Below, in pieces: positions 54,441 through 64,000 of a stretch of DNA of 64,000 nucleotides. The DNA is taken from contig SWBL01000013.1 in NCBI GenBank assembly GCA_024195585.1, positions 124,001 through 188,000 on the forward strand, given 5' to 3'. The translations under genes were made by a program, and so were the position numbers. Positions within the stretch are counted from its first letter, which is position 1; each line of letters starts with the position of its first letter. The notes under the pieces were generated by a model. That model made no database searches and was not told the origin of the DNA. It saw only the letters and a list, made by a program, of their open reading frames with translations. The stretch is from Aureobasidium sp. EXF-3400. Its lineage: Eukaryota > Ascomycota > Dothideomycetes > Dothideales > Saccotheciaceae.

Positions 54441-56698
54441 TCAGCCAGGCATATGGTCGAGATAGTTATTAACCGGCTGACCATTCTCGAAGGTAGACGG
54501 TGCCCAAGTATAACCTGGGATAAATGGCACTTGTACAGGCATACCACCAGGATTGAACTCAGCGAATACTGACGGAGTAGCGTAGGTCGTAGGTGCAACC
54601 CAGCCAGATCCAAGATCAGAAGATCCAATAGCTTGACTCGATTGCACAGTCATATTTCCAAATGGATTCTGTGATGGAATGCCAAATCCTGCCTCGGACC
54701 TCGACCCAGGAGTAGTGACAGAGCTCGTGGCATGAGGCTCAGGCTTGCGGATCTCTTTAGGGTCGAGAATCATCCACTTGATGGCTACGTTCATGAATTT
54801 TGCACCCATCTCGCCATTGATCTTCAGAGTCCAGCGGAATTCCTTGAGCTTGTCGAGATAGAACTGTTCTTCGGATGAGTCAAAGGCCGAGCCGACGAGG
54901 ACATTGCCAAAGGAGATTAGCAATGTCAAACATGCTGTCGAACTGAAATACCAGAACGACTTGAGATGGCGTGCTTTCAAACTGTCCACAAATTCGAGCG
55001 CGGACAACCAACTCTTCTTGGCACCGATACGGCAGGCCGCAGCTGTATTCGGGTCTGACGCACTAGACATGCTTTGGCATATAACACGTCTATGCAGGCT
55101 GACCTCGACAGCAAGGTAGGCAAGCCTCAAGTACCCTGGAAACGGTTAGAAAGGGATAATCAGGTAGATGGAAAACGATGACACTCACCTATGCAAGTCA
55201 ATCGCATGGTAGAAGCCTTTTCCAGGCAAAGCACTTCCATTGCCGAATCGGACCAAGCACTGAGTCGACGCTGCAAAGGTTGCACTCTGCTCAGAAGAGT
55301 ACCGACTGGATCGGGTGACATCTGTATAGCGTGATGCGACCTCAAGCTGAAGACGGCCTCAAGAATATCAGAGAGTAATCGAGTAAGCTCAATCATCTGA
55401 ATGAATATGATTCGGCTTTTCTCGACTTCCGAACTGCCTTCCTCGTTGTGCTCTTCATGTTCTGGGAAGTCCTTGTGCTGTAAGAGTGGTACAATCCAGT
55501 CACGGTCTGAAATCAGGGGCGGTCGACCTTCAATGAGGGCAACCCATTTGTCCTGCGCATAGATGGCCCAGGCAAGACGACAGCGCAAGCTGATTTCCCA
55601 AGCTGGCAAGTCCCATCTTGATGGGTCTAGATGAAGGCCCAAAGTATGTGCCATTGAAACCAGCTGTGCTGTGAGCTTGCCTCTACACCCGCTGCTCATG
55701 ACATCTGAATCATAGCATTCATATTGTGCGATCAAGAGACCGGCTTGAACCGACGAAAGTTTGGGGCGGTAAATCGTAAGGTCGTAGGACTCCATTGCCA
55801 ACTCGTATAAGCGGTTGGCATCTGGCTTAGGCTTCGTCGCTAACGTGGGCGAGCATCTCCAGTAATTAGTTGTAAGAAGGTAGACAGCCGCCAGAAGGGC
55901 AGGCGAAAATTCGCGATAGGAACGTGCAGCCTTTTCGAGAAAGACGCCTTTATGGAGGATAGGAAACGATGGATGGATGATGCGGAAGTACAGGTCAATG
56001 AGAGCCTGTCCATGAGGCTCGACCAGCTGCTGAATTGCATCAACTCGACTCTGCTCTGTATCGTAGCCAATGGTGCTTTGGTCTTCATGAATCGTGAAAG
56101 CGTTAACATCATCGACTTTGCGGATCTTGACAACACCACCTTGCGTAGATTTTTGCGAATCCCCCAGTGATATCGAGAACCGAGGGAACGAGAAAGGTTC
56201 AGTCAGGCCGACGAAGTGAGCATGATGCTTGTTTTGGAGCCCAAGCGTCTTCTTTAGCAAGCTATCCCCAGGGAGGTCGTCGTACTCTTCCACGCCAGTT
56301 CCTACATTCGTTCGATGGACATGAAGGTTGTCGTGTCCTCTATCTATCTCCTCATTGGGTTGAAGTTTTCGCTTTCTGGTCCTGGCGACTGGCTCGTGCA
56401 AGTAGGTGCACTCCTGGCTGTGGAATTTGCACAGGACACATTTAGTCTCGCCTTTCTCCTTGACACACCTCGTCTTGCGTCTGCGACATGCATCGCAAGG
56501 TCTTTCTTTGGTTGAGCGCGCGCTGGTGCCGGGACCGCGTGGACCCTCATAAAGGCCGTGTTGTTGGTCGGAGAAGCTCTGTCGGTGTTCTCCTGAATAC
56601 TGTTCGACGTCGTGATGAGGCAGGTATCCTTGCGACCCACGCCATTCGGCACCTATAGCTTCATCCATGTTCCCCGACATCCGTTTGCCCGGACACAT
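54441..56698 (-). CDS. Zn(II)2Cys6 transcription factor of the Dal81/TamA type
   Basis: Two exons, 55189-56698 and 54441-55135, with a 53-nt intron (734 aa). The Zn2Cys6 cluster at about residues 67-100 reads PCDACRRRKTRC...CVLCKFHSQECTYL, preceded by ARSTKERP. After a basic linker (RTRKRKLQ) come DSLLKKTLGLQNKHHAHFVGLTEPF and the fungal-specific regulatory domain (LIDLYFRIIHPSFPILHKGVFLEK, YRPKLSSVQAGLLIAQYECY, LAWAIYAQDKWVALIEGRPP). The order and motifs match the Dal81/TamA family. In yeast, Dal81 activates allantoin, GABA and urea-degradation genes, including the allophanate hydrolase gene. The C-terminus is Ser/Gly/Pro rich. It lies about 4-5 kb from the decayed amidase and isochorismatase fragments. 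Confidence 0.85.
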
Positions 56699-57698
56699 CG
56701 TTTACTAGACTTGCGAAAAGAGCGTAATGGTGCTTTTAGGGCACATGACCCCTGGACTGAAAATGATGTCAATGTAAGAAATCACGGACACAAGAAAGCG
56801 CTTTAGTCTCGAGGAAGTCTCCGGCGATCTGTAGGGCGCAGCTGGAAAAAAACCAAATAATGACCAATAATCGCGCCTCACCGATCCTTTCCCTACTTTT
56901 CCGTGTGCCGATTAATTCCTCTCCCATGCCGAGGTTCAAGAATATTATAAGCTGTCAAGATACACAGTCGCATTCTCAAAATAGGTCTGTCCATGGACAT
57001 AATATCTGGTAGGGTTCGCTCTGTGGAAACAACATTCTTTGCGACAGTATTGTGCATTTTGATGGCTACACTGAACAGGCTTTAGCACACGGGGAGGTCG
57101 GTACGGCTATGATCTCTGTGTGCTGACGGCCTCCTTCCGACTCGACCACTCTAAATGGCTATCAGACGAATCAGCGACTGTAGATCTGTCCTATAAGCTG
57201 CTAGCGCTGGTATGAAGACGCACAGCATCCTTCGCAACCTCGGGTACCTTTTTGAGGCCTCGCTGTAACCATGAACCTGGTCATGACGCACAAATTGCTG
57301 CGAAAGTCGCAGTTACTTGTACAAGTATGGTCAGTTGGTTAAAAGAAAAAGCTTTCGCGAATCTAGATGAATTGCGACATAGAGTTCTCCCCATCTCAGA
57401 TGGCAGCAGGAGCCGGCGAGAGCCGCAGCGGGGGGCGGCTCCCGAACGCGTTGCGCGCGAATCCGGCAATAGACGTCATTCTGTTTACGCATTTGGACTG
57501 ACTTTACATCTCATCATCGACAAGAGCGCTCAATCTCATGGAAACCGGAATCGTAGACGTTAGAGCAAGGGACCTGATCATTCGTCGTTCTTGTTCCTCT
57601 GTCGTTCGAAGTTGATGCATCCTTGTCGACATTGGTGTTTCAACTTGTTGATTGTACGAAGTTTCGCTTAATCAATTGCGACTTGATCGAGCTGCTTA
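56699..57698. other. Intergenic, divergent promoters, containing a MITE-like copy
   Basis: Between the transcription factor and the sterol glucosyltransferase genes, divergent. Contains inverted-repeat element B (56896-57097) and, further right, a GC-rich hairpin-prone stretch near 57410-57442. No gene recognised. Confidence 0.4.
56896..57097. mobile_element. MITE-like inverted-repeat element, copy B
   Basis: 202 bp bounded by CTTTTCCGTGTGC on the left (56896-56908) and GCACACGGGGAGG on the right (57085-57097). The right end is the exact reverse complement of the left end of copy A (CCTCCCCGTGTGC). The left end differs from it by three C-to-T changes, as in a decayed or RIP-affected copy. 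The interior is alignable with copy A throughout (TTATAAGCT, ACACAGTC, CTCTGTGGAAACAACATTCTTT, AGTATTGTGCATTTTGATGGCTACA). No coding capacity. TA dinucleotides sit next to both outer ends (left 56894-56895, right about 57103). Confidence 0.6.
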
Positions 57699-60600
57699 AT
57701 GGCAGGAATGAAATCGAGCAAACTGCCTGGCGAGGCAGAGACGAGCCCGAGTGTTCTCACGGACAAGAACGGTGAAGCTCTGGTTCCTTCCGTCGTACCT
57801 CCCGAGACGCAATTTCCAGACCACGGTATTGATGGAGATCAATCACATTCAGTATACCAAACGCCCTCCACTGCTCCTATACGAAGTAGCGAGAAGGAGA
57901 GCTACTTCACTGAACAGCCGCAGCAAAGCAATGCCCTCGACCGTGGCGTAGGGAGGGTGGACTACGCAGATGCACCGGCACACGTCTCTGGACCAACCAA
58001 CACACAATCATTACCAGGCACCCGTCCTAATCTAGAAAGATCATGGCAAACCGAGAGACCAAAAGCTATGCCTCGCAGTGCTACCATTATGAATGCTCTC
58101 CAGCGAAGCACCTCACATTCTCACACCCATCAGCCTTCACAAACCGATGATTCCGAGTGGTCCTCGTCTTCGGAGGGCGAGTCAGAAGGAGACCAACATA
58201 CAGGCAAACAAAAACGCCGAAAGATGCAAAGAGGACAATCCTTCACCATACTTAATGTCGGCAAGGACAAAAACCAGGCCGGAGGTAAGGCCTCTAATAA
58301 ACGTGACGGTAGACTGAACATCTCTGTTAGCGAGGCTGCCGGCAATGGATATATGGCCAAGACTTTCGCTCAGACGGTTCACAACCATTTGGCTATACCG
58401 CACAAACATCCCTCCCGAGATGAGCACGAATCCGATTCGAACTCTGAAGACCATCATATCAAAGCCGACAACGACTCTGATGATGAGTTCTCTGACGACG
58501 CCGCTTCCATTGCATCCTCATTCCACGAAACTATTAAGAGGCCACGCTTGAATATCGTCATCATGGTGATCGGTTCTCGTGGGGATATTCAGCCATTCCT
58601 CCAGATTGCCCGCATACTCAAGCGCTATGGACACCGAGTACGAGTCGCTACGCATCCAGCTTTCAAGGACTTCATCGAGAAAGATGTTGGGCTCGAATTT
58701 TTCAGCATTGGAGGCGACCCTTCGGAACTGATGGCCTTCATGGTAAAGAACCCAGGTCTTATTCCCAGCCTCGAGACTGTCAGACAAGGCGAAATCGCCC
58801 GTCGCCGGAAAGGCATGGCCGAGATCTTCGAAGGACTCTGGCGAGCTTGCGTTAATGCTACAGACGACGAGGGTGACAAGGCCAGCATGAAAATGATGGG
58901 AACAAAAGCACCCTTCGTCGCCGACGCTATCATTGCGAACCCTCCTTCATTCGCCCACGTCCACATCGCCGAACGCTTGGGTATCCCTCTGCACATCATG
59001 TTTACATTTCCGTACTCTCCAACATCGTCATTTCCTCGCCCGCTTGCCAATATTAACCCACAGAAAGGCGGCGACACCAGTATCGAGCGCATAAATTGGC
59101 TTAGCTACCCAGCCGTAGAAATCATGACCTGGCAAGGTCTAGGTGACCTCGTCAACCGGTTCCGTGTCAAGACTTTGGGTCTGGAACCTGTCAGCAGTCT
59201 ATGGGCACCTGGCGCACTTTACCGAATGAAGGTTCCTTACACGTATCTCTGGAGTCCAGGACTCGTGCCGAAGCCTGAGGACTGGGGTCCGGAAATCGAT
59301 ATCGCTGGCTACGTCTTCCTCGACCTTGCAAGCGACTTTGACCCACCGAAGGAACTCACAGATTTCTTAGACGCCGGGGAGGAACCCATATATATTGGAT
59401 TTGGCAGTATTGTGGTTGATGACCCGGATAAGTTTACCAAAATGATCTTTGATGCTGTCAAAATGGCAGGCGTCAGAGCGCTAGTATCCAAGGGCTGGGG
59501 TGGTCTCGGTGGTGACAACACTCCTGACAATATCTTTATGCTGGAGAACACGCCTCACGATTGGCTGTTCCCTCGTGTGAGAGCCGTTGTTCACCACGGT
59601 GGCGCTGGCACAGCGGCTGCTGGTCTAAAGGCTGGAAAACCGACCATGATTGTACCTTTCTTCGGAGATCAACCATTCTGGGGAGCTATGGTATCAAAAG
59701 CCAAGGCAGGTGCTCACGAAGCTATCCCCTACAAAAATTTGGACGCAGAAAAACTTGCAGAAGGGATCAAGCAATGTTTGACGGACGAGGCTCGAAAAAA
59801 CGCAGAGCAGATTGCCGAAAGCATTGCCGCTGAGGGTGACGGTGCAGAGAATGCAGTTAAGAGCTTCCATCGCAGTTTACCATTCGCAGGAAAGCGTAGC
59901 ATGAGATGCTCTATACTGGAAGACAGGGTGGCTGTATGGAAGATGAAGTCATCAAGCCTTAGGCTGAGTGCCTTGGCAGCGGACATCTTGGTTGAACAGA
60001 AGAAGCTTTCCTGGAAAGAGCTTCGTCTCCTACGGCATTACGAATGGAACGACTTTGACGGTCCTGGAGAACCAATTTCCGGAGCAGGCGGTGCATTACT
60101 GAAGACAGGTGCCGGAATCGTAAGAGGAGTGGGAATGGTACCCACTAGCGTTGCTAAGAACTTCAAAAAGCGAGATGAACGTGAGAAGAAAAAGAAGGAA
60201 AAAGCAGAGAGAAAGGAGCAGAGAAGACTACTCAAGGAAGCCGCCAAAGGAAAGAGCGGCTCAGAGGGTCAACAGGATCCGCAGAGACCTTCTGGCCCCA
60301 GGCACACCTCTACGAACAACACCCTCGGGTCTGTTACGTCTGCGGAAGAAGAGCCTCTTGCTCAAGAGCTGGCAGAAGAATTTGGTGACGCATTCCTGGA
60401 ATCTGGAGGTGCGCTTGCAAGTATGCCATTGGACCTAGGTCTAGCGATCGGTCAGGGATTCCATAACGCACCGCGACTCTATGGAGATGCCTCCGTGCGC
60501 AAGCCTATTCGTATTACTGGTATGCACTCTGGATCAAAAGCTGCAGGACAAGAGCTAGTCTACGGTATATACGATGGATGGACAGGTCTAGTGACTCAAC

Positions 60601-61514
60601 CGATGCATGGCTGGCAAGATGGCAAGAACAAGCGGGGCAAGCTCACTGGTCTTGGTGTTGGCTGTGCTCGAGGCATTGGTGGATTTGTCCTCAAGGATCT
60701 CTCTGCCATCATCACTCCTCCATTCTTCCTCGGCCAAGGTGTGCGGAAAGAGATCACCAAGCGTATAGGTGGCCCTGGCACTACGTCTTTCATCCGCAGA
60801 GCCCACATCATCCAAGGACAGAAGGACATGCAGGCTCTACATGAGTCTGATAAAAAAACCAAGAGCAACAACCTGTCAGAAACCGAGAAATTGGTGATCG
60901 AGGGATGGAAAATCATGAAAGAAGCCTGGGATGTCAAAAAGAAAGCTGAGCGCCAGCACGGCGGTAGACTCCGTAGCAGACTCAGTGTATCAAGAGAAGA
61001 GAAGAAATGGGAAGACAATGGAGCGCTCGAAAATGTCAGCGCGACCAGGCGAGCAATCGAGGCCAAGAAGGAAGGAAAGGACATCGAGAAGGTGTTCAGC
61101 CAGCGCAGGAAAGAGATGCGCCTTGCTGAGCAACCGAGAGCAAGCGCAATGGATCAACCTGATAACTACGAGCACTCCGATGCCGTCGCTCCAAACGGCC
61201 ATGACATGGGTCGCAAGAAGATGAATCGCCAGTCCATGCAAGGCAACCGCGAGCAGAGAGGAGGCAATGAAGCAGGACCCGCCGAGACAGGAGCAATAGA
61301 TGCGAGCGGCGAATGCGAAGGTACTAGAGCCCAAGTAGAGAAGCAGAGTCTTGGTGGCGACACAGCAGTCGAGTCGTCGCAAGAAGACACGACCAGTAAC
61401 AAGGTCGGAGGCAAAGGTATTGATCGTATGCAGAAGGCTACAGAAGAGATAGATGGTGGATGGGGACCGAATGCCGATCGCCAGCACACACCCAAGCAGG
61501 CTGTGGCAGGATAG
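57699..61514 (+). CDS. Sterol 3-beta-glucosyltransferase with Vps13/Atg2-like C-terminal region
   Basis: Single exon, 1,271 aa. Residues 1-280 are disordered and Ser/Glu rich. The GT1-type glycosyltransferase domain spans about 281-740. It begins LNIVIMVIGSRGDIQPF. The sugar-nucleotide-binding signature is VVHHGGAGTAAAGLKAGKPT at about 630-650. The lipid-facing motif FPYSPTSSFPRPLANI is present. These match UDP-glucose:sterol glucosyltransferases (UGT80 type). The PH/GRAM domains of Atg26 are absent. Residues about 820-880 are Lys/Glu rich. Residues 890-1030 resemble the C-terminal region of Vps13/Atg2-type proteins (YGIYDGWTGLVTQPMHGWQ, GLGVGCARGIGGFVLKD). The last 230 residues are charged and low complexity. 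The product could be steryl glucosides at a membrane contact site. The partner domain is inferred. Confidence 0.85.
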   Translation: MAGMKSSKLPGEAETSPSVLTDKNGEALVPSVVPPETQFPDHGIDGDQSHSVYQTPSTAPIRSSEKESYFTEQPQQSNALDRGVGRVDYADAPAHVSGPTNTQSLPGTRPNLERSWQTERPKAMPRSATIMNALQRSTSHSHTHQPSQTDDSEWSSSSEGESEGDQHTGKQKRRKMQRGQSFTILNVGKDKNQAGGKASNKRDGRLNISVSEAAGNGYMAKTFAQTVHNHLAIPHKHPSRDEHESDSNSEDHHIKADNDSDDEFSDDAASIASSFHETIKRPRLNIVIMVIGSRGDIQPFLQIARILKRYGHRVRVATHPAFKDFIEKDVGLEFFSIGGDPSELMAFMVKNPGLIPSLETVRQGEIARRRKGMAEIFEGLWRACVNATDDEGDKASMKMMGTKAPFVADAIIANPPSFAHVHIAERLGIPLHIMFTFPYSPTSSFPRPLANINPQKGGDTSIERINWLSYPAVEIMTWQGLGDLVNRFRVKTLGLEPVSSLWAPGALYRMKVPYTYLWSPGLVPKPEDWGPEIDIAGYVFLDLASDFDPPKELTDFLDAGEEPIYIGFGSIVVDDPDKFTKMIFDAVKMAGVRALVSKGWGGLGGDNTPDNIFMLENTPHDWLFPRVRAVVHHGGAGTAAAGLKAGKPTMIVPFFGDQPFWGAMVSKAKAGAHEAIPYKNLDAEKLAEGIKQCLTDEARKNAEQIAESIAAEGDGAENAVKSFHRSLPFAGKRSMRCSILEDRVAVWKMKSSSLRLSALAADILVEQKKLSWKELRLLRHYEWNDFDGPGEPISGAGGALLKTGAGIVRGVGMVPTSVAKNFKKRDEREKKKKEKAERKEQRRLLKEAAKGKSGSEGQQDPQRPSGPRHTSTNNTLGSVTSAEEEPLAQELAEEFGDAFLESGGALASMPLDLGLAIGQGFHNAPRLYGDASVRKPIRITGMHSGSKAAGQELVYGIYDGWTGLVTQPMHGWQDGKNKRGKLTGLGVGCARGIGGFVLKDLSAIITPPFFLGQGVRKEITKRIGGPGTTSFIRRAHIIQGQKDMQALHESDKKTKSNNLSETEKLVIEGWKIMKEAWDVKKKAERQHGGRLRSRLSVSREEKKWEDNGALENVSATRRAIEAKKEGKDIEKVFSQRRKEMRLAEQPRASAMDQPDNYEHSDAVAPNGHDMGRKKMNRQSMQGNREQRGGNEAGPAETGAIDASGECEGTRAQVEKQSLGGDTAVESSQEDTTSNKVGGKGIDRMQKATEEIDGGWGPNADRQHTPKQAVAG

Positions 61515-61726
61515 TCATTTGCTTCATGAGGTATCGACAATGGTAACATGAGCAAGCAAGCAAGGCGTCTGGGTGTTGGTTTTGGAGGATGACTATCACT
61601 TTGTTCAGTGTACGACTAGTAATGATGATCAGACTATCCTATACTATTATTTGCACATGACGACGTTGTAGAAAAAAAGTCGAACAAAGTGAATCTCGCC
61701 CTGCTAGTCCCCTGCCATGCTCTTAG
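61515..61726. other. Intergenic, convergent ends
   Basis: Short space between the glucosyltransferase gene and the secreted protein gene. Nothing else recognised. Confidence 0.3.
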
Positions 61727-62296
61727 TCAACCGATCAAACCCCTCACATCGTCAAGACCACACGGACCACTGTGCAACTTAGTGTGAACAGGTATCTGAT
61801 TTCCAGCAACAGGGAATTGGGCAATCAAGGTTGTCTCCGAGCCCGGGAAGTCTGTGATGTGACCAGAGATGGAGACATTGCGTTGATCGATCACGAGAAG
61901 GATACTCAAGGGGCCGGGTTGGATGTAGATTTCATCTTTGCTGGTCGGCAGAGAGATGTGGACAAGACCTTGTAAAATCATCGAGTACCTTTTGTATCAC
62001 ATCAGAAAGTCTTCTCGGCTGAATGGGGAATGGTATAAAGTGGAGTGTTACTGGATTGAAGGTGCCCATGCTTGACCGATGTGTGTTTGTGGAGGAATGG
62101 CACCGATAAAGGCGTCGCTGAAGTCGCCGAGAGGATAGTTTTGGGCACCTCTGCCGGAGGTGGGGGATTCGAGGCTCCAGCACTCGAGCGTGGAGGTCCT
62201 GTTTTGCACTGCTATGGTCGAGACATTGAGGCTTTGTGCCGTGGTTTGCGGGACGAGGAATAGGAGGGACGCAAATACGAAAAGAAGTGGAGTCAT
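61727..62296 (-). CDS. Small secreted protein of a fungal cupin-like family
   Basis: Two exons, 62052-62296 and 61727-61988, with a 63-nt intron (168 aa). The splice restores QAWAPSIQYSMILQGLVHISLP, which is also the pattern of homologues. The start is MTPLLFVFASLLFLVPQTTA, a signal peptide. An in-frame ATG upstream (62338) would place charged residues before it. The mature part reads STLECWSLESPTSGRG, then GLVHISLPTSKDEIYIQPG and a Gly/His C-terminal stretch (GHITDFPGSETTLIAQFPV) with one late Cys (GPCGLDDV). This is a conserved small secreted family in filamentous ascomycetes, whose fold looks like a cupin. Function unknown. Secreted proteins of this size are often candidate effectors or wall proteins, but nothing here proves it. 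Confidence 0.75.
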
Positions 62297-62683
62297 TTTT
62301 TTGGGGCCGTGAAGAGGTTGTGAAGAAGAGTGATGCAAACAGATATCTTGATATAGATAGCGGTGTCTTATATTTGTTTACCTATGCTTCGTAGTCCGAA
62401 GGATTGGTAGGGGTTAAACATGCAAGGTTGAGGCATTGGGTGTCGGACATGTTCGATGCAGCTGCAGCTTACTCGAAAGATCCCTGTATCACCGAAGAAG
62501 ACCAATGGAGACGCCCAACTCTACATCGTGCCTGCTTAGAGTCTACAGGAATGCATGTCGATGGAGAGATCGAGTGATGCTTGTAGTGCTTGATCGGGTG
62601 GCCCAAGCGGTGGTATTCTTGGCTTTTCACATGCTTCCCGAGAGATTGGCAGAAGAAACAAACTTGACTGATCAACATCGAGC
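62297..62683. other. Divergent promoter between the secreted protein and SRR1-like genes
   Basis: About 390 bp. Short frames on both strands overlap the adjacent gene starts. No motif recognised. Confidence 0.35.
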
Positions 62684-63572
62684 ATGCCGCACTCATCACG
62701 CAGACCGCGCAAACCATACCACCCGAAGCGGATCATATCAGAAACGGAAGATGGCTGGTCCAGAGTCGAGCACACAGCACCCACAAGATACGGTAGCAGG
62801 CCCGTAGTGGCCAGTTCGCTTCCAGCAGTCGACAGATCGCTCACGGTGCAGAAGTTACTGGACGAACACACTCGGTGCAAGCAGCAATGGGTAGAGAGCG
62901 ATGCACGTCGATGGCTCCAACAGCTGTTGGCAAGGCAGATGGCCGAGGGCGGATGGTCTTTGAACAAGGCCGTCTGTGTCGCTCTGGGTAGTCCGAGTCT
63001 GTCATGGGCAAACCGTCTCAGAAGTGTGTGGCAGCTGGTCATGTTCATGGATCTAGTAGACATGGGTACGAACGAGAAGCATATCGACTCCTAACAGTCA
63101 GCTAATACTCATGTCTACAGTGCGACCGAATCTCAACCACGCCGACGAGCTCAAGCTCTACGCTCAGGAGCCACGCTTTACCTCGCTCGACAAGGACTTT
63201 CTTCAATCGCTTAATGTCGCCCTTCTGGAACCTCCACAGGCCGAAGAACTAGCAGACGAGTCGACGCTCATCTTCATACCCTGTCTTGAATGGCTTCTCG
63301 AACTGCAGTTCATGTTGGTCGCTGTCAAGTCACAACTCTATGTCAGCTCATCCATGCATTGGATCATTGACGAGGCCGAGCGCTCTCGGAACCGACTGTC
63401 GACCGATACCAAAAGCGGTTCTTCCGTACTGGAACAATGCGACAATGCAATGGCCGCCGCAAAGGCTATCCTCGACACGCACCATGAAAATAAGATGCCA
63501 GAAGCCGATTTCGCCGATGGCCACAGTCTCGCCTTGACCATCTACACCCTGAAGCAGCCAGACGAAAATTGA
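62684..63572 (+). CDS. SRR1-like domain protein
   Basis: Two exons, 62684-63065 and 63121-63572, with a 55-nt intron whose AAC/TAG sequence (cagctaatactcatgtctacag) is a good branch and acceptor (277 aa). The splice joins DLVDM to VRPNLNHADEL. SRR1 features are the N-terminal KPYHPKRII with the following DGWSRVEH, the central SLTVQKLLDEHTRCKQQWVESD and VCVALGSPSLSW, then the C-terminal EPRFTSLDKDFLQSLNVALLEPPQ and TLIFIPCLEWL. The SRR1 family is found in plants, animals and fungi. In yeast Ber1 is linked to microtubules, and in Arabidopsis SRR1 acts in the clock. A specific role in this fungus is unknown. The end of the SRR1 domain seems complete. Confidence 0.82.
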
Positions 63573-64000
63573 CCAAAATCTTCATCAACGAGTCTACCTG
63601 ATCTAGAAAGAGATGGACTATAGCCAAACATACCATACCCGACATAGTTGGCCATGACAGCACTCTCGCCGGACACACCGAGATGATAGCTCATTTCACT
63701 CGCACACTACGTTGCAAACCGTTTCCTCAGCTCATTCAGGCACGCGAACACGATGGTCCTTGTCTAACTGACCGATTAACCCCCGACGAACAGTTCCAAC
63801 GTCGTTGTTGTTCATAGCTGCAAGCATTCTGCAAGACCAAGGGGCACACGACTCGCCAAAGAAGACTGCTTCTACTCTTCTAGCTTCTTCTGGAAAGACC
63901 TTTGGTCCTCGCGTGTATCCACACGACTTCGACCCGGAAGCTCGGGCTTTTTCTCCGCACAATTTCTTCTCAGCTGAGGTGAAATCCTCTGTGCTCTCCA
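63573..64000. other. Window end, unassigned
   Basis: Downstream of the SRR1-like gene. One frame with few stops reads VGHDSTLAGHTEMIAHFTRTLRCKPF on the plus strand, so a gene may begin or continue here, but it could not be assigned. Confidence 0.3.

Noticed and set aside
54906..55130. Overlapping plus-strand frame inside the Dal81/TamA-type gene
   Set aside because: Shadow frame of a multi-domain gene.
1..64000. tRNA, rRNA, CRISPR arrays, prophage or plasmid features
   Set aside because: Scanned by eye for tRNA B-box patterns and repeat arrays; none convincing. CRISPR not expected in a fungus.

Overview
This 64 kb window looks like nuclear chromosomal DNA from a filamentous ascomycete (Pezizomycotina), most likely a Dothideomycete or close relative. 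The signs are short GT-AG introns (about 40-70 nt, one of 122 nt), a WetA conidiation regulator, a CRH-type cell-wall transglycosylase, a Zn2Cys6/Dal81-type factor, and the classic fungal proteins Erv25, Slt2 and Sdh5. The species cannot be fixed from sequence alone. I found no rRNA, tRNA, CRISPR or prophage. Exon models were built by hand from splice sites and reading frame. Every multi-exon model listed as intact has a total length divisible by three.

Layout. 0-12 kb: end of a truncated gene, then a vezatin/Inp2-like peroxisome-myosin receptor, wetA, the SDH assembly factor, a BTB protein, erv25, and a convergent proline-racemase-like enzyme and APC permease. 12-24 kb: secreted GH43 arabinanase with a TATA box and CreA-type motifs, an isochorismatase-AlkB fusion, an HMCES-like abasic-site protein head to head with a mitochondrial TPR protein, and a peroxisomal dienoyl-CoA isomerase. 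25-34 kb: secreted GMC oxidoreductase with an unusual tail, mbf1, a C2H2-like gene with an in-frame TGA, and an F-box protein. 34-49 kb: Slt2-type MAP kinase, an Inn1/Fic1-like C2 protein, a conserved-looking unknown, a TauD-type dioxygenase, a small membrane protein, a CRH-LysM-apple protein and a highly expressed alcohol dehydrogenase.

49-64 kb: a gene-poor tract of about 5 kb carries two decayed genes (amidase/allophanate-hydrolase-like and isochorismatase/biuret-hydrolase-like). They lie near an intact Dal81/TamA-type regulator, the kind of factor that controls such nitrogen pathways in yeast. A sterol glucosyltransferase fused to a Vps13/Atg2-like C-terminal region, a small secreted protein and an SRR1-like gene follow.

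Most striking non-genic signal: two diverged copies of a ~0.2 kb element with matching 13-bp terminal inverted repeats (27988-28208 and 56896-57097). It looks like a MITE-type nonautonomous element. Cell-wall integrity and cytokinesis genes (Slt2, Inn1/Fic1, CRH) fall within one 13 kb stretch, but nothing in the sequence shows that they are co-regulated.
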